Source of the DNA: Weissella soli
Lineage (GTDB): Bacteria; Bacillota; Bacilli; Lactobacillales; Lactobacillaceae
Length of the DNA: 64,000 bases
Direction of reading: 5' to 3'
Assembly: GCF_001761545.1 (NCBI RefSeq)
Contig: NZ_CP017326.1
Span: forward strand, 558,001-622,000
A program made the translations under genes and the position numbers. Under the pieces are notes generated by a model. That model ran no database searches. It saw only the letters and a program-made list of their open reading frames with translations, and was not told where the DNA came from. How positions within the stretch are numbered: the stretch's first letter is position 1; every line of letters starts with the position of its first letter. This document shows positions 44,136 to 54,396 of this stretch, one piece after another.

Positions 44136-46436
44136 ATGATAAATGCTCGTTATGATTGGCATTTTCCAGAAGTGAAGAATGGCGCGGCCGTTAAAAATCT
44201 GATGGAAACCTTTGGTATTCCGGAATTAATCGCCAAAATTTTAGTAAATCGTGGTTATGAGGAGGTTGAACAAGCGCAGGCTTTTTTGCGCCCTGATATT
44301 GACCAACTCTATGATCCCTATTTATTGCATGATATGGATGCCGCGATTGAACGCATTCAACAAGCGATTGATCATGGTGAGCGCATTGTGGTCTATGGTG
44401 ATTATGATGTGGACGGGATTACGGCAACGGCCATTATGACGATGGCCCTTGAAATTTTGGGTGCCGATGTTGATTATTTTGTACCCAATCGATTTACTGA
44501 TGGTTATGGTCCCAATCTGAGTCAATACCAACGGTTAGCCGCTGATGGCATGAATTTGTTAATTACCGTTGATAATGGGGTGAGTGGACAGGAACCAATT
44601 GCCTGGTTGATGGCCAACGGCGTTGATGTGATTGTCACTGACCATCATGAATTACCCGTGACCTTACCTGAAGCCGTGGCCGTGGTGCATCCGCGTCACC
44701 CAGCTGGTCATTATCCGTTCGGTGGCCTTTCAGGTGCTGGCGTGGCCTTCAAGGTAGCCTCGGCGTTACTGGAGGTTCCAGCTGATGAATTGCTTGATTT
44801 AGCGGCGATTGGGGCCATTGCCGACGTTATGGACATTGTTGATGAGAATCGGACGATTGTGGCCTTGGGACTCGAGAATTTACGGCAAGATGCGCGTCCT
44901 GGGTTGGCCGCTTTGTTGGCATCAGCAGGGACTGACCCGGCGAGTCTTGATAGTGCAACGATTGGATTTACCATCGGACCACGTTTGAACGCCCTGGGTC
45001 GGATGGGTGATGCATCATTAGGTGTACGTCTATTACTGACTGACGATCCGCTGAAAGCTGGGAAAATAGCGGCCACGGTCGAGCAATTGAACCAAGAACG
45101 CCGAGAATTAGTTGATGTGATCACGGCGGCTGCTTTGGAAATGGCCACCGCCTTAGATGATGATCCTGTGTTAGTCGTGGCAGGTACCGACTGGCATGAA
45201 GGTGTGTTGGGTATTGTGGCCGCCCGGCTGGTTGAGCAAACTGGTAAACCAGCCATTGTCCTAAATACGGACGCAGGGGTGCTGAAGGGTTCAGCCCGTT
45301 CCGTGCCAGCGTTTGATATTTTTAAAGCTTTGGATGGTCACCGTGACCTGATGACGGCCTTTGGGGGTCATGCGAGTGCTGCTGGTATGACTGTCCCAGC
45401 TGAGAATCTGCAACCATTGCGCGATGTCTTGCGGGATGAAGCCAATCAGCAGGCGTTAGCGACGGCGGGCTTACCAACCTTGCAAATCGCTGATACGTTG
45501 TCTGGCGCAGATTTTAATGCCGATAACTATGCCGCTTTGAAAATTTTAGCGCCCTTTGGTGCCGGCAACCCAGAACCACTCTTTGCGGTGCCACTAACCG
45601 GTGTTGAAAATGTTAAAACGATGTCGCAAGATAAGCACTTACGGTTAACAGGAATGACCAAAACCCGTTCTGTCCCAATTGTGGCCTTCGGGCGAGGTGA
45701 TTTGGCGACCGATCTGACGAGCCATTTTGATGAGTTAACTTTTGTTGGGACAATGAGTGAAAATACGTTTAATGGTCAAACGTCCTACCAGCTGCTGACC
45801 AAAGATGTTCAAGCTGTGGGCTCATCGATTTTGGACTGGCGAACGAATAAATTAACCAACCAGTTATTCTCACAACCGGCGCACTATGTGTTCTTTAATC
45901 AAAAGATGTATCAGCAGGCGACTGGTTTTATGAAAGCACCTGCACAAGCCGTTTGGTGGGAAGATGCCTTTAATATGACCAGTATCGGTACGCTGGCGAT
46001 GGTTGATTTACCAGCCGATTTAGCGCAACTACATGAACTACTGGCCTTTGTACCAGCAAAACGGTGGGCCCCAATTTTCTACACCAAACATTCGGCATAC
46101 CTGCAAAAAACGCCTACCAAAGCGGAATTTGGCTTGGTGTACAAGTTTGCAGTCGCGCATCATGATGTCAATGTCCGAGCCCAATTACAGGACTTAGCGA
46201 TCTACTTGAAGATTGATCTACAGGTGCTTGTTCTGATTTTACAGGTGTTTAATGAGGCAAAGTTTGTTAAAATAGAAAATGGACTGATGAATTCGCTCCC
46301 TAGTCCGGCAAAAGTCGCACTAGAGACGATGCCTAGTTATCAAAAATTCTTGGCAAAACGAGAATTAGAAAAAGATTTAATTTATAGCACAACGGCGCAA
46401 TTAGATGCATTGCTTTCAAAGCTCGCACAGCCATAG
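44136..46436 (+). CDS. recJ: Single-stranded-DNA exonuclease RecJ
   Basis: The 766-residue DHH phosphoesterase degrades single strands from 5' ends in recombination and mismatch repair. Motifs: [40 protein letters not shown], and DHHA1 GGHASAAGM near residue 415, then an OB domain and a Lactobacillales-type C-terminal extension. GGAGGATA precedes ATG 44136. It lies in a run rnz-recJ-apt with short gaps. Confidence 0.94.
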   Translation: MINARYDWHFPEVKNGAAVKNLMETFGIPELIAKILVNRGYEEVEQAQAFLRPDIDQLYDPYLLHDMDAAIERIQQAIDHGERIVVYGDYDVDGITATAIMTMALEILGADVDYFVPNRFTDGYGPNLSQYQRLAADGMNLLITVDNGVSGQEPIAWLMANGVDVIVTDHHELPVTLPEAVAVVHPRHPAGHYPFGGLSGAGVAFKVASALLEVPADELLDLAAIGAIADVMDIVDENRTIVALGLENLRQDARPGLAALLASAGTDPASLDSATIGFTIGPRLNALGRMGDASLGVRLLLTDDPLKAGKIAATVEQLNQERRELVDVITAAALEMATALDDDPVLVVAGTDWHEGVLGIVAARLVEQTGKPAIVLNTDAGVLKGSARSVPAFDIFKALDGHRDLMTAFGGHASAAGMTVPAENLQPLRDVLRDEANQQALATAGLPTLQIADTLSGADFNADNYAALKILAPFGAGNPEPLFAVPLTGVENVKTMSQDKHLRLTGMTKTRSVPIVAFGRGDLATDLTSHFDELTFVGTMSENTFNGQTSYQLLTKDVQAVGSSILDWRTNKLTNQLFSQPAHYVFFNQKMYQQATGFMKAPAQAVWWEDAFNMTSIGTLAMVDLPADLAQLHELLAFVPAKRWAPIFYTKHSAYLQKTPTKAEFGLVYKFAVAHHDVNVRAQLQDLAIYLKIDLQVLVLILQVFNEAKFVKIENGLMNSLPSPAKVALETMPSYQKFLAKRELEKDLIYSTTAQLDALLSKLAQP

Positions 46437-46453
46437 TGTATAGGAGAAAAATA

Positions 46454-46981
46454 ATGACATTAGATTTGCACGATTACGTAGCAACGGTTCCAAACTTCCC
46501 CGAAGAAGGGATCATGTTCCGTGACATCACACCTCTTTTGGCAGATGGTGCTGCATATGCTGAAGCAACTCGTCAAATTACAGACTATGCAAAGTCTAAG
46601 GGTGTGACAGTGGTAGTTGCCCCAGAATCACGTGGTTTCCTGGTCGGCACACCGGTTGCGCATGAACTTGGATTGGGCTTTGTACCGGCTCGTAAGCCGG
46701 GTAAGTTGCCTCGTGAGGTCATCTCAGAGAGCTACACGTTGGAATACGGTCAAGCGACTTTGGAAGTGCATAAGGATGCCATTAAGCCAGGCGATAAGGT
46801 CCTCATTACAGATGATCTATTAGCCACTGGTGGGACGATTGCAGCGACGATTAAGCTGGTTGAAGCTCTGGGTGGTGAAGTGGTTGGTTTGTCATTTTTA
46901 ATCGAATTGACGGACTTGCACGGCCGTGACAAGTTGACTGGTTACGACATCCAAGCATTGATGGAATATGGTGGCGAGTAA
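46454..46981 (+). CDS. apt: Adenine phosphoribosyltransferase
   Basis: The 175-residue enzyme makes AMP from adenine and PRPP. It shows [41 protein letters not shown] and the PRPP loop [18 protein letters not shown] before ATG 46454 sets the start. It follows recJ by 17 bases and is probably co-transcribed. Confidence 0.95.
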   Translation: MTLDLHDYVATVPNFPEEGIMFRDITPLLADGAAYAEATRQITDYAKSKGVTVVVAPESRGFLVGTPVAHELGLGFVPARKPGKLPREVISESYTLEYGQATLEVHKDAIKPGDKVLITDDLLATGGTIAATIKLVEALGGEVVGLSFLIELTDLHGRDKLTGYDIQALMEYGGE

Positions 46982-46984
46982 TTC

Positions 46985-47013
46985 TTGCAATCTTCATCAT
47001 TTCGTTAGATAAT
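46985..47013 (+). promoter_or_regulatory. Promoter of the hisS-aspS operon
   Basis: TTGCAA at 46985-46990, a 17-base spacer and GATAAT at 47008-47013. Confidence 0.75.
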
Positions 47014-47029
47014 TAACACATAATATTGA

Positions 47030-47241
47030 ACCGATGAAAAAGCTAACTTAGGTTAACGTATCATAGCGAGCAGGGGATGGTGTAAGCCTGTATACGCATC
47101 TTAAGGGGACACTTTTGAGGTCGCTGAACAAGCGCGCTGGCCACGTTACGGCATACAAGGCGGGAAACTGCCTTAGCCAAAAACAAGGTGGTACCGCGCA
47201 AAAGCGCCCTTGACGATTTGATCGTTAGGGGTGCTTTTCTT
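47030..47241 (+). promoter_or_regulatory. T-box riboswitch of hisS-aspS
   Basis: The leader carries stem I with the apical pattern GCGAGC...GGGATGGTG...AAGCC, a specifier region GACAC at 47108-47112 followed by TTTTGAGGTCGCTGAAC, the T-box AAGGTGGTACCGCG at about 47185-47198, and a terminator AAAAGCGCCC...GGGGTGCTTTT (47200-47241). Uncharged tRNA binding stabilises the antiterminator and allows read-through. The specifier contains GAC (Asp, 47108-47110) and CAC (His, 47110-47112), overlapping by one base. Confidence 0.92.
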
Positions 47242-47283
47242 TGTATCGCGAGGCGTTCGGTTATAAAAAGAGAGGAATTTAAC

Positions 47284-48597
47284 ATGGCAAAGCAAACTTA
47301 CCAAAAGCCAAAGGGCACAGCCGATTTACTCCCTGGTGAATCGCAAAAATGGCACTACGTAGAAGAGACGGCCCGTATCTTATTTGCCGATTACCAATAC
47401 AATGAAGTCCGGACACCCATCTTTGAAAACTTTGAGGTGTTTTCACGAACATCAGGAGATACTTCAGATGTCGTCACAAAAGAAATGTACGACTTCCATG
47501 ATAAAGGGGATCGTCACATTGCTTTACGTCCTGAAGGCACGGCCGGGGTTGTCCGGGCATTTGTTGAAAATAAACTATTTGGTCCAGAGAATGCCAAGCC
47601 ATACAAGATGTTTTACATTGGACCAATGTTTCGCTATGAACGTCCGCAAGCCGGCCGGATGCGTCAATTCCACCAAATTGGTGTGGAAGCATTAGGCTCA
47701 GATTCACCAGCTGTCGATGCAGAGACCATCGCGATGGTTGTTGATTTCTTTCAGACGCTAGGCATTAGTAATCTAAAAGTGACGGTTAACTCGTTGGGTG
47801 ATCAAGAATCACGGCAAAACTACCGCCAAGCGTTGATTGACTTTTTGCGGCCGCACTTTGATGAATTGTCACATGATTCACAAGTGCGTTTGGAGCAAAA
47901 TCCATTACGGGTGCTGGATTCAAAGGATGACAAGGATCAAGAAATTGTGGCTGGCGCACCGTCAATTTTGGACTACCTGACAGAACCAGCTCAAGCACAT
48001 TGGGATAAGGTGAAAACTTTCCTAGATGCTTTGGGGATTGAGTATGAAGTGGATGCCACCACTGTTCGGGGCTTAGATTACTACAATCACACCATTTTTG
48101 AAGTGATGACCCAATCACCCGCTTTGGGTAAGGGCTGGACGACGATTGCTGGTGGTGGTCGCTATAATGGGTTGGTTGCAGAATTGGGCGGTCCAGAAAT
48201 GGCTGGTGTTGGCTTTGGGATTGGCCTGGAGCGTTTGATGTTGCTACTTGAAGATAGTCAAGCAGCTCTACCAACAGCCCTACCAGTCGATGTATATGTG
48301 GCTAATCAAGGTGCGGGCACAGATGTAGTAGCCTTGCAATTGGTTCAAGCAATCCGTGCATTTGGTTATTCAGCTGATCGTGATTACTTAGATCGTAAGT
48401 TGAAGGCGCAATTTAAGTCAGCTGATCGTGAAAATGCCCGCTATATTGTGACAATCGGTGAGCGTGAGTTAGCCTCACAAAGTGCTAACTTGAAGAATTT
48501 GACTACTGGTAAAGAAATTTCGGTTAAATTAACCGAATTGTACACCAACTTACCTGAATATATTGAAGAAGAAAATATAGAAGAGGAAGCAAAATAA
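47284..48597 (+). CDS. hisS: Histidyl-tRNA synthetase
   Basis: The 437-residue class II synthetase shows [20 protein letters not shown] (motif 2 region), [40 protein letters not shown] and motif 3 [20 protein letters not shown] before ATG 47284 sets the start, while the frame extends back into the T-box. The stop overlaps the aspS start (TAATGA). Confidence 0.96.
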   Translation: MAKQTYQKPKGTADLLPGESQKWHYVEETARILFADYQYNEVRTPIFENFEVFSRTSGDTSDVVTKEMYDFHDKGDRHIALRPEGTAGVVRAFVENKLFGPENAKPYKMFYIGPMFRYERPQAGRMRQFHQIGVEALGSDSPAVDAETIAMVVDFFQTLGISNLKVTVNSLGDQESRQNYRQALIDFLRPHFDELSHDSQVRLEQNPLRVLDSKDDKDQEIVAGAPSILDYLTEPAQAHWDKVKTFLDALGIEYEVDATTVRGLDYYNHTIFEVMTQSPALGKGWTTIAGGGRYNGLVAELGGPEMAGVGFGIGLERLMLLLEDSQAALPTALPVDVYVANQGAGTDVVALQLVQAIRAFGYSADRDYLDRKLKAQFKSADRENARYIVTIGERELASQSANLKNLTTGKEISVKLTELYTNLPEYIEEENIEEEAK

Positions 48598-50399
48598 TGA
48601 AGCGTACAAACTATGCTGGCTTGATTGACGAGTCATATCTGGAACAAACTGTGACATTGCAAGGCTGGGTCCAAAAGCGTCGTGACCTGGGAGGATTGAT
48701 TTTCGTTGATTTACGCGACCGTGAAGGCATCGTGCAATTAGCCTTTTCAGCAGAATTTGGTCAAGATGCTTTGGCCGTGGCTGAAAAAATGCGGACCGAA
48801 TATGTGATCGAAATCGAAGGTGTGGTTAAGTCACGAGCAGCCGGTGCCGTGAACGATCACCTCAAGTCTGGTAAGATTGAAGTTCAAGTAAAAAGTGCCC
48901 AAATCTTGTCTGAGGCGAAGACAACCCCGTTTTATATTGAAGATGGCATCAATGTTTCCGATGAATTACGATTGAAGTATCGTTATTTGGATTTGCGCCG
49001 TCCTGAAATGCAAAAGAATCTACGCATTCGTTCGAAGATTACGGCTGCGACCCACGAGTTTTTGGATAACAATGGCTTCATTGACATTGAGACACCTTAC
49101 CTAGCCAAGTCAACACCAGAAGGCGCCCGGGACTACTTAGTGCCATCACGTGTCTATCCTGGTGCATTCTATGCGTTGCCACAATCACCACAATTGTTTA
49201 AGCAATTGTTGATGGGAGCTGGCTTTGATCGTTACTACCAAGTGGCTCGCGCGTTCCGTGATGAGGACTTGCGTGGGGATCGTCAACCTGAATTCACGCA
49301 ATTAGACGTTGAAATGTCATTCATGAGTCAAGCTGAAATCATGGATCTAGTAAATCATTGGGTCGCTGCGATCATGAAGAAGACAGTGGATTTCGATTTG
49401 AATATCGCTGAAATCCCAACTTTGGAATGGGCTGACGCGATGGCTCGTTTTGGAACAGATAAGCCAGATTTGCGTTTTGGGATGGAATTGCAAGACTTAA
49501 CCGCGTTGATGGCTGATTCAGAATTTGGTGTGTTCGCAAATGCGGTTCAAAATGGCGGTCAGGTTAAAGCCATTGTTGTGCCTGGGGCAGCTAGCCACTT
49601 TTCTCGTAAGGATATCGACAAGATGGCGCAATACATCGAACGATTTGGTGCGAAGGGCTTGGCTTGGTTGAAGATTACTGATGAAGGTATCACCGGGCCA
49701 ATCGCTAAGTTCTTGACGACCAAAGCCGCAGACTTATTAGCCCAAACTGGAGCCCAAACTGGTGATTTGCTGTTATTTGCTGCTGATCAAGCATCCGTTG
49801 TCGCACAAACTTTGGATGCCTTACGTCGGATGACTGCAAAGGAAATGAAACTCATTGATGAATCAAAATGGGCCTTTGCTTGGATTACCAACTGGCCATT
49901 ATTTGAGTACCAACCGGAAGAAGACCGTTGGATTTCAGCACACCATCCATTCACAATGCCAAATGAAGCAGATTTGCCATTGATGGCCACAACTGAGGGT
50001 GCGCATAAAGCCCATGCCCAGTCATACGATTTGGTGTTAAATGGTTATGAGTTAGGGTCAGGTTCAATCCGTATTCATCGGATGGAAATTCAAGAACAAA
50101 TGTTGTCAGCACTTGGTTTCACGAAGCAAGCTGCTCAAGATGCATTTGGCTTCTTGCTTGAAGGCATGGAATTTGGCTTCCCACCAATGGGCGGTATCGC
50201 ACTTGGCTTAGACCGTTTGGCAATGCTCCTGGCTGGTCGCGATAACATTCGTGAAGTGATTGCTTTCCCTAAGAATTCAAAGGGTACTGAACCAATGACA
50301 GAAGCCCCCACGACAGTAGCTAAGGCTCAATTGGCGGAGTTGAATTTGATTGCACCAGCTTATTCTGATATCGATGCACCAAACATGGCGGAAGAATAA
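48597..50399 (+). CDS. aspS: Aspartyl-tRNA synthetase
   Basis: The 600-residue class IIb synthetase has an N-terminal OB anticodon domain ([26 protein letters not shown]), motif 2 [23 protein letters not shown], the bacterial GAD insertion (about 290-410) and motif 3 [15 protein letters not shown]. It overlaps hisS by one base and is controlled by the same T-box. I cannot tell from sequence whether it also charges tRNA-Asn. Confidence 0.95.
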   Translation: MKRTNYAGLIDESYLEQTVTLQGWVQKRRDLGGLIFVDLRDREGIVQLAFSAEFGQDALAVAEKMRTEYVIEIEGVVKSRAAGAVNDHLKSGKIEVQVKSAQILSEAKTTPFYIEDGINVSDELRLKYRYLDLRRPEMQKNLRIRSKITAATHEFLDNNGFIDIETPYLAKSTPEGARDYLVPSRVYPGAFYALPQSPQLFKQLLMGAGFDRYYQVARAFRDEDLRGDRQPEFTQLDVEMSFMSQAEIMDLVNHWVAAIMKKTVDFDLNIAEIPTLEWADAMARFGTDKPDLRFGMELQDLTALMADSEFGVFANAVQNGGQVKAIVVPGAASHFSRKDIDKMAQYIERFGAKGLAWLKITDEGITGPIAKFLTTKAADLLAQTGAQTGDLLLFAADQASVVAQTLDALRRMTAKEMKLIDESKWAFAWITNWPLFEYQPEEDRWISAHHPFTMPNEADLPLMATTEGAHKAHAQSYDLVLNGYELGSGSIRIHRMEIQEQMLSALGFTKQAAQDAFGFLLEGMEFGFPPMGGIALGLDRLAMLLAGRDNIREVIAFPKNSKGTEPMTEAPTTVAKAQLAELNLIAPAYSDIDAPNMAEE

Positions 50400-50443
50400 C
50401 CGACGATGCATAATATATGTTAAAATGTACTAATTTTAGTACC

Positions 50444-50498
50444 AAAAACGAGGGTTATCTCGTTTTTGAATGCCACCATCTCGGTGATGGTATTCAAA
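50444..50498 (+). terminator. Terminator after aspS and adjoining hairpin
   Basis: AAAACGAG pairs with CTCGTTTTT (terminator, to 50467). A second perfect hairpin TTGAAT...CCATC/GATGG...ATTCAA follows at 50466-50498, sharing the T run, and could compete with the first. Confidence 0.7.
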
Positions 50499-50535
50499 AG
50501 AGACATAATCAGGCCGCACATAAAAGGAGTTGCGC

Positions 50536-51417
50536 ATGGGACGCATTGAAGATTATTTTAGACAGCATGAGTATACAGGACGACTAAGCGCCGCGATGTT
50601 TTACGCGCTCGCTTCAGCGATTGCCTTGAATTTCTTTTGGACGCCTGGTCACATTTATTCATCTGGGTTCACGGGATTGTCACAATTAGTGAGCACCATA
50701 TTTGAACGCACGCTTGGCATTACTGTTCCAGTTTACATATTGCTTTTGGTATTGAATGCGCCGCTGCTATGGTTGGCTTATCGAAAGATTGGCGCAAGGT
50801 TTACTTTATTTACAGCTATCTCATTGGTATTTGCTTCGATTGCGATGCGATTAATTGCTGGGCCTGCCACGCCTTGGGTAGCCGATCCTTTAATGGATGC
50901 CATCTTTGGTGGTGCGATTAACGGGTTTGGGACAGGCTTTGCCCTCCGTAATGGCATCTCAACAGGGGGTCTAGATATTATCGGTATCGTTTTGCGACGG
51001 ACGACTGGTATCAAAATGGGTGCAGCCAATCTTACCTTTAACTTCTTTATTCTGATTAGTTCTGGGGTCATGTTTGGTCCTGAATATGCGCTATATACGG
51101 CCATTGGGGTCGTGGTGAACGCCCGCATCATTGATTTAGTCTATACACGTCAGCAAAAGATGCAATTGATGATTATCACCGAAAAACCCCAAGAAGTGGT
51201 CCACTCCATTCAGCAGCAATTGCGACGGGGGATTACCATCATTCATCATGCTGAGGGGGCCTATAATCACCACCCTAAAGAGATCTTATTTACCGTGATT
51301 TCCTTGTATGAGGAGGGGGATGTCTACAACGCCATTCACCAAGCGGATCCTGGTGCCTGGGCTTCAATGTGGAAGATTGAACGAACGTTTGGACGGTTTT
51401 ACGAGCCGCGTTTATAA
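50536..51417 (+). CDS. YitT family membrane protein (copy 1)
   Basis: The 293-residue protein has five or six membrane helices followed by a soluble DUF2179 domain (MLIITEKPQEVVHSIQQQLRRGITIIHHAEGAY), the YitT layout. The core has GFTGLSQL and NGISTGGLDIIGIVLRRTTGIKMG. Function is not established for the family. GGAG before ATG 50536 sets the start. A related gene lies on the other strand at 59.9 kb. Confidence 0.88.
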   Translation: MGRIEDYFRQHEYTGRLSAAMFYALASAIALNFFWTPGHIYSSGFTGLSQLVSTIFERTLGITVPVYILLLVLNAPLLWLAYRKIGARFTLFTAISLVFASIAMRLIAGPATPWVADPLMDAIFGGAINGFGTGFALRNGISTGGLDIIGIVLRRTTGIKMGAANLTFNFFILISSGVMFGPEYALYTAIGVVVNARIIDLVYTRQQKMQLMIITEKPQEVVHSIQQQLRRGITIIHHAEGAYNHHPKEILFTVISLYEEGDVYNAIHQADPGAWASMWKIERTFGRFYEPRL

Positions 51418-51433
51418 GTTGATGATATTAGTT

Positions 51434-51462
51434 TGGTCACTATGCGTAGTGGCCATTTTATT
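51434..51462 (+). terminator. Probable terminator after yitT copy 1
   Basis: GGTCACTA pairs with TAGTGGCC around TGCG, followed by ATTTTATTT. Confidence 0.6.
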
Positions 51463-51557
51463 TATCTTATTTTTAAAATATACATTTGGGGATGACTGCG
51501 TGATTTTTACCGTGACGTGATATGATGGATGTATCGAAAAGAAATTGAGGTAACATC

Positions 51558-52055
51558 ATGTCACAACGAGTATACTTAGCCGGACCATTTTTCTCAGATG
51601 CCCAGATTGAGCGTTTGGATAAGGTTAACGCATTACTAACTGCTAATGAAACTATCGGTTATATCTACGAACCCCGGGCACATCAAAATGATGAAATTGT
51701 TTCAAAATATCCATCGATGCATGAAGCGATGCAATCAAAGGAGTGGCAAGTTGCCACTTATCGTGCCGATGTGCAAGCCATGCATCAAGCAGATGTGATT
51801 GTGGCAGTCTTTGACTTCGATGTTGAAGGGGGCAATGTGCGTCCTGATGAAGGTACGATTTGGGAAATGGGTTATGCCATCGCGATTGGTAAGCCCGTCG
51901 TGATTGTCGAATTCTCGCAAAATGATGAGCCAATGAATCTGATGTTGGCAGGTTCATACACGGCCTACTTCTGGGGCACTGAAGATATTAAAAAGCTAGT
52001 GAACTACAATTTCATCGACTTGCCATATCACGGCACTGAGAAGGAAGTTTTCTAA
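51558..52055 (+). CDS. Nucleoside 2-deoxyribosyltransferase
   Basis: The 165-residue enzyme swaps bases between deoxynucleosides in purine/pyrimidine salvage. Family motifs: VYLAGPFFSDAQIERLDKV, WQVATYRADVQAMHQADVIVAVFD and DEGTIWEMGYAIAIGKPVV, where the Glu of the DEG/WEMG region is the expected nucleophile. GAGGTAAC precedes ATG 51558. It is a single gene with its own terminator. Confidence 0.88.
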   Translation: MSQRVYLAGPFFSDAQIERLDKVNALLTANETIGYIYEPRAHQNDEIVSKYPSMHEAMQSKEWQVATYRADVQAMHQADVIVAVFDFDVEGGNVRPDEGTIWEMGYAIAIGKPVVIVEFSQNDEPMNLMLAGSYTAYFWGTEDIKKLVNYNFIDLPYHGTEKEVF

Positions 52056-52076
52056 GTGCAAGATTGCAGATACGAA

Positions 52077-52101
52077 GAGGCGCTCATTGGGCGTCTTTTT
52101 T
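52077..52101 (+). terminator. Intrinsic terminator
   Basis: AGGCGC pairs with GCGTCT (one G-T) around TCATTGG, followed by six T. Confidence 0.75.
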
Positions 52102-52410
52102 ATTTTGCCTAATCTTTAGCAAATTAAGACACGCGCTTTAAATTTTTATGAGATATCATCAAATTTTTTGTTGGTATGGCTGGGTGTCGGCCAATTATTC
52201 GGACCAATTACTCAAAGTTAGTCGTTGCAATAAATTTAATGATTTATTGAATTTAATAATTGCCAGCTATCTGTTGTCGTCAATTAGTGATACATTAGTG
52301 GTGTAACTGAGCCAAAGTGCTCTAGAACTTTGTTGAAACTGAGAAGAGTGACACGCGTCATGACGCACATCTGACACTAACTTTTACTCAATGCTTAAGG
52401 GGGCAGCACG
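52102..52410. other. 308-base intergenic region with palindrome
   Basis: No gene is visible here. It holds an AT-rich repeat of ATTTAAT-like units near 52225-52260, and GCGTCATGACGC (52355-52366), a perfect 12-base palindrome 45 bases before the phosphatase start, which could be an operator. Confidence 0.5.
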
Positions 52411-53070
52411 ATGCTTAATTTATATTTAATTCGTCACGGACAAACTTATTATAATCGGTATAACAAATTGCAAGGGTGGAGTAATGCGCCCCTCACAGAC
52501 CAAGGTCGTGCTGACGCAGTCTCGGTTGGTAAGCGTCTGGCTGATATTGAGTTTAAAGCGGCCTATAGTTCTGACACCACGCGTGCCATTGATACAGCTA
52601 ATATGTTACTGGCACAGAATGCATATGCGGTACCGGCATTAATCTCTGATTGGCATTTCCGTGAAGAATTCTATGGGTCTTATGAGGGATCAAATATGGA
52701 TAAAGCCTGGCTAGATGCTGGTGCCCCAGTCGGCTTAACAACTTATGCTGAGATAGTTGATCAATATGGTGTCGATAAGACAAAAGATCTCCTGAAAGCA
52801 GCGGATCCGTGGCATGATGCAGAAGATAGTACCGCGTACTGGCAGCGCGTTGATGCAGGGTTTGCCATGATTTTGGCAAACCCTGCCTTACAAGATGGCG
52901 ACAATGTCTTGGTCATCAGTCACGGCAATACCCTAATTTCTTTGGCTGAGCGCTATGGTGCCGGAAAAATTCAAATTCACGAGCGGCCAGCCAATGGTAG
53001 TGTCACGCAGATTGCGTTGACGACTGACAGTTTACATATCATTAAATATAACGATCAAGTTGTTGAATAA
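52411..53070 (+). CDS. Histidine phosphatase family protein (phosphoglycerate-mutase-like)
   Basis: The 219-residue protein begins LYLIRHGQTYYNRYNKLQGW, the RHG motif with the catalytic His, and later has the second catalytic His in LVISHGNTLISLAE. The acidic loop REEFYGSYEG fits the broad phosphatase branch. The substrate is unknown; cofactor-dependent mutase activity is less likely. AAGGGGGC precedes ATG 52411. Confidence 0.87.
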   Translation: MLNLYLIRHGQTYYNRYNKLQGWSNAPLTDQGRADAVSVGKRLADIEFKAAYSSDTTRAIDTANMLLAQNAYAVPALISDWHFREEFYGSYEGSNMDKAWLDAGAPVGLTTYAEIVDQYGVDKTKDLLKAADPWHDAEDSTAYWQRVDAGFAMILANPALQDGDNVLVISHGNTLISLAERYGAGKIQIHERPANGSVTQIALTTDSLHIIKYNDQVVE

Positions 53071-53073
53071 TAA

Positions 53074-53110
53074 ATAAACAGCCAACCTTTTGACGGGTTG
53101 GCTGTTTGTT
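53074..53110. terminator. Bidirectional terminator
   Basis: AAACAGCCAACC pairs with GGTTGGCTGTTT, shared by the convergent phosphatase and carbonic anhydrase genes. Confidence 0.93.
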
Positions 53111-53121
53111 TAAAGTTAAAT

Positions 53122-53754
53122 TTATTTACCGGGTGTGACAATAATGCGATCATTATCGGGTTGCAAATTTCGGTTATTGCGTGGATAGATATCATGGAAA
53201 CGCGCAAGCTGTGCCTCGCTCAAGGTCATTGTCTTAGGTAAGATATACCACTCAACATTTTCTGAGAGGGGTGGGGTCGTTAAGGATCCCAGATAGTGAT
53301 AGTAGTTTAAATCATCAGGTAGTAGGGCCGTTAAATCAAAACTAAACCGATTTTCCTGTTCGATGTTTGTGAGAAGTTTTTCAAATTCGTCGTTTTTAGG
53401 TCCAACTTCAAAGAAAATGGCCATTACCGCAAAACTGCCGACGCGGCGCCGGTGAACAATGTGCAGTTCACCAGCGTGTTGGACACCATCAATGGTGTGT
53501 TCAGCGGGTGCGTGAAAGTGGACTTGTTGCGCTTCAAATAGGCGATGGTTAATCAGTGCGGCACCACTGATTGAAGCCTGAATGCTCATGCCAGTATCAA
53601 CGACGTTCCAAGCAACGCCACTATATACTGGTGAAATCACTCCAAGGGTGTCATCCTGAATGATGTTTGACGTTTCAACGGCAATCGGTGATTGGCGGAT
53701 ACGTGATTCAAACGGCCAGGTTTCTTGAAGATTAAAGTCAAAATGCTCTGTCAT
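53122..53754 (-). CDS. Alpha-type carbonic anhydrase, no signal peptide
   Basis: The 210-residue enzyme interconverts CO2 and bicarbonate. The zinc ligands are visible in QVHFHAPAEH (two His) and ELHIVHRR (third His), and LTTPPLSENVEWYIL is the substrate-pocket signature. The alpha class is usually exported in bacteria, but no signal peptide is present, so it is probably cytosolic. AAGGAGG before 53754 fixes the start. It is divergent from ndk across a cre site. Confidence 0.9.
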   Translation of the reverse strand: MTEHFDFNLQETWPFESRIRQSPIAVETSNIIQDDTLGVISPVYSGVAWNVVDTGMSIQASISGAALINHRLFEAQQVHFHAPAEHTIDGVQHAGELHIVHRRRVGSFAVMAIFFEVGPKNDEFEKLLTNIEQENRFSFDLTALLPDDLNYYHYLGSLTTPPLSENVEWYILPKTMTLSEAQLARFHDIYPRNNRNLQPDNDRIIVTPGK

Positions 53755-53845
53755 GACAGCCTCCTTATGCTTGAAATTAAGTATATCAATGCTGTAAATA
53801 AATGCATAGCAACGAATTTTCAAAATTTTTTAATTAGTTCATTAA

Positions 53846-53882
53846 TGTAAACGTTTTCATTGAATGTGAATTTTGTTACAAT
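53846..53882 (+). promoter_or_regulatory. cre site overlapping the ndk promoter
   Basis: TGTAAACGTTTTCA at 53846-53859 is identical to the trehalose cre at 5796. Its last six bases (TTTTCA) lie 17 bases before TACAAT at 53877-53882 and can act as the ndk -35, so CcpA binding would block that promoter. It may instead serve the divergent carbonic anhydrase gene. Confidence 0.7.
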
Positions 53883-53913
53883 GAAGGTAATAATTGATCG
53901 AGGTGGTAGAATC

Positions 53914-54339
53914 ATGACTGAAAGAACATTAGCATTAGTGAAGCCCGATGGCGTTTCTCAGAAAAAAATTGGCGAGGTTCTGCGACGTATTGAACGAAAA
54001 GGGTATGATATCGTTGCCTTGAAGATGGTGCAAGCAGACGAAACTTTATTACGTGAACATTATGCCGAGTTAGCAACACGTCCATTTTTCCCAAGTTTGA
54101 TTAGCTATATGACTGAAAATCCAGTAGTGGCGATGGTGGTCGAAGGTGAAAATGTTATTAAAGGATGGCGTACGCTGATGGGTATCACGAATCCAACTGA
54201 GGCTGCCCCAGGTACGATTCGCGGTGATTTTGGACGTGAATGGTCAGGTGAGGCGGTCCGTAATTTGGTCCATGGATCTGATTCCAGCGAGAATGCTGCC
54301 CGTGAAATTAACATTTGGTTCCCAGAATTATCAAAGTAA
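53914..54339 (+). CDS. ndk: Nucleoside diphosphate kinase
   Basis: The 141-residue enzyme balances NTP pools by phosphate transfer. It shows ERTLALVKPDGV at the start, and NLVHGSDSSENAAREI with the phospho-acceptor His120. GAGGTGG at 53900-53906 sets ATG 53914; the frame extends to 53860 without a site. It is closed by a strong terminator. Confidence 0.96.
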   Translation: MTERTLALVKPDGVSQKKIGEVLRRIERKGYDIVALKMVQADETLLREHYAELATRPFFPSLISYMTENPVVAMVVEGENVIKGWRTLMGITNPTEAAPGTIRGDFGREWSGEAVRNLVHGSDSSENAAREINIWFPELSK

Positions 54340-54352
54340 AGCAGCACAAATA

Positions 54353-54386
54353 GGCCCGCATGGTAAATATTTACCATGCGGGCTTA
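54353..54386. terminator. Bidirectional terminator
   Basis: GCCCGCATGGTAAA and TTTACCATGCGGGC form a near-perfect stem between convergent ndk and yebC. Confidence 0.9.
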
Positions 54387-54396
54387 TTCTATGGCA

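Noticed and set aside
51308-51520. 70-codon plus-strand frame after yitT copy 1
   Set aside because: It overlaps the yitT end in another frame and crosses a terminator-like hairpin, with no ribosome site.
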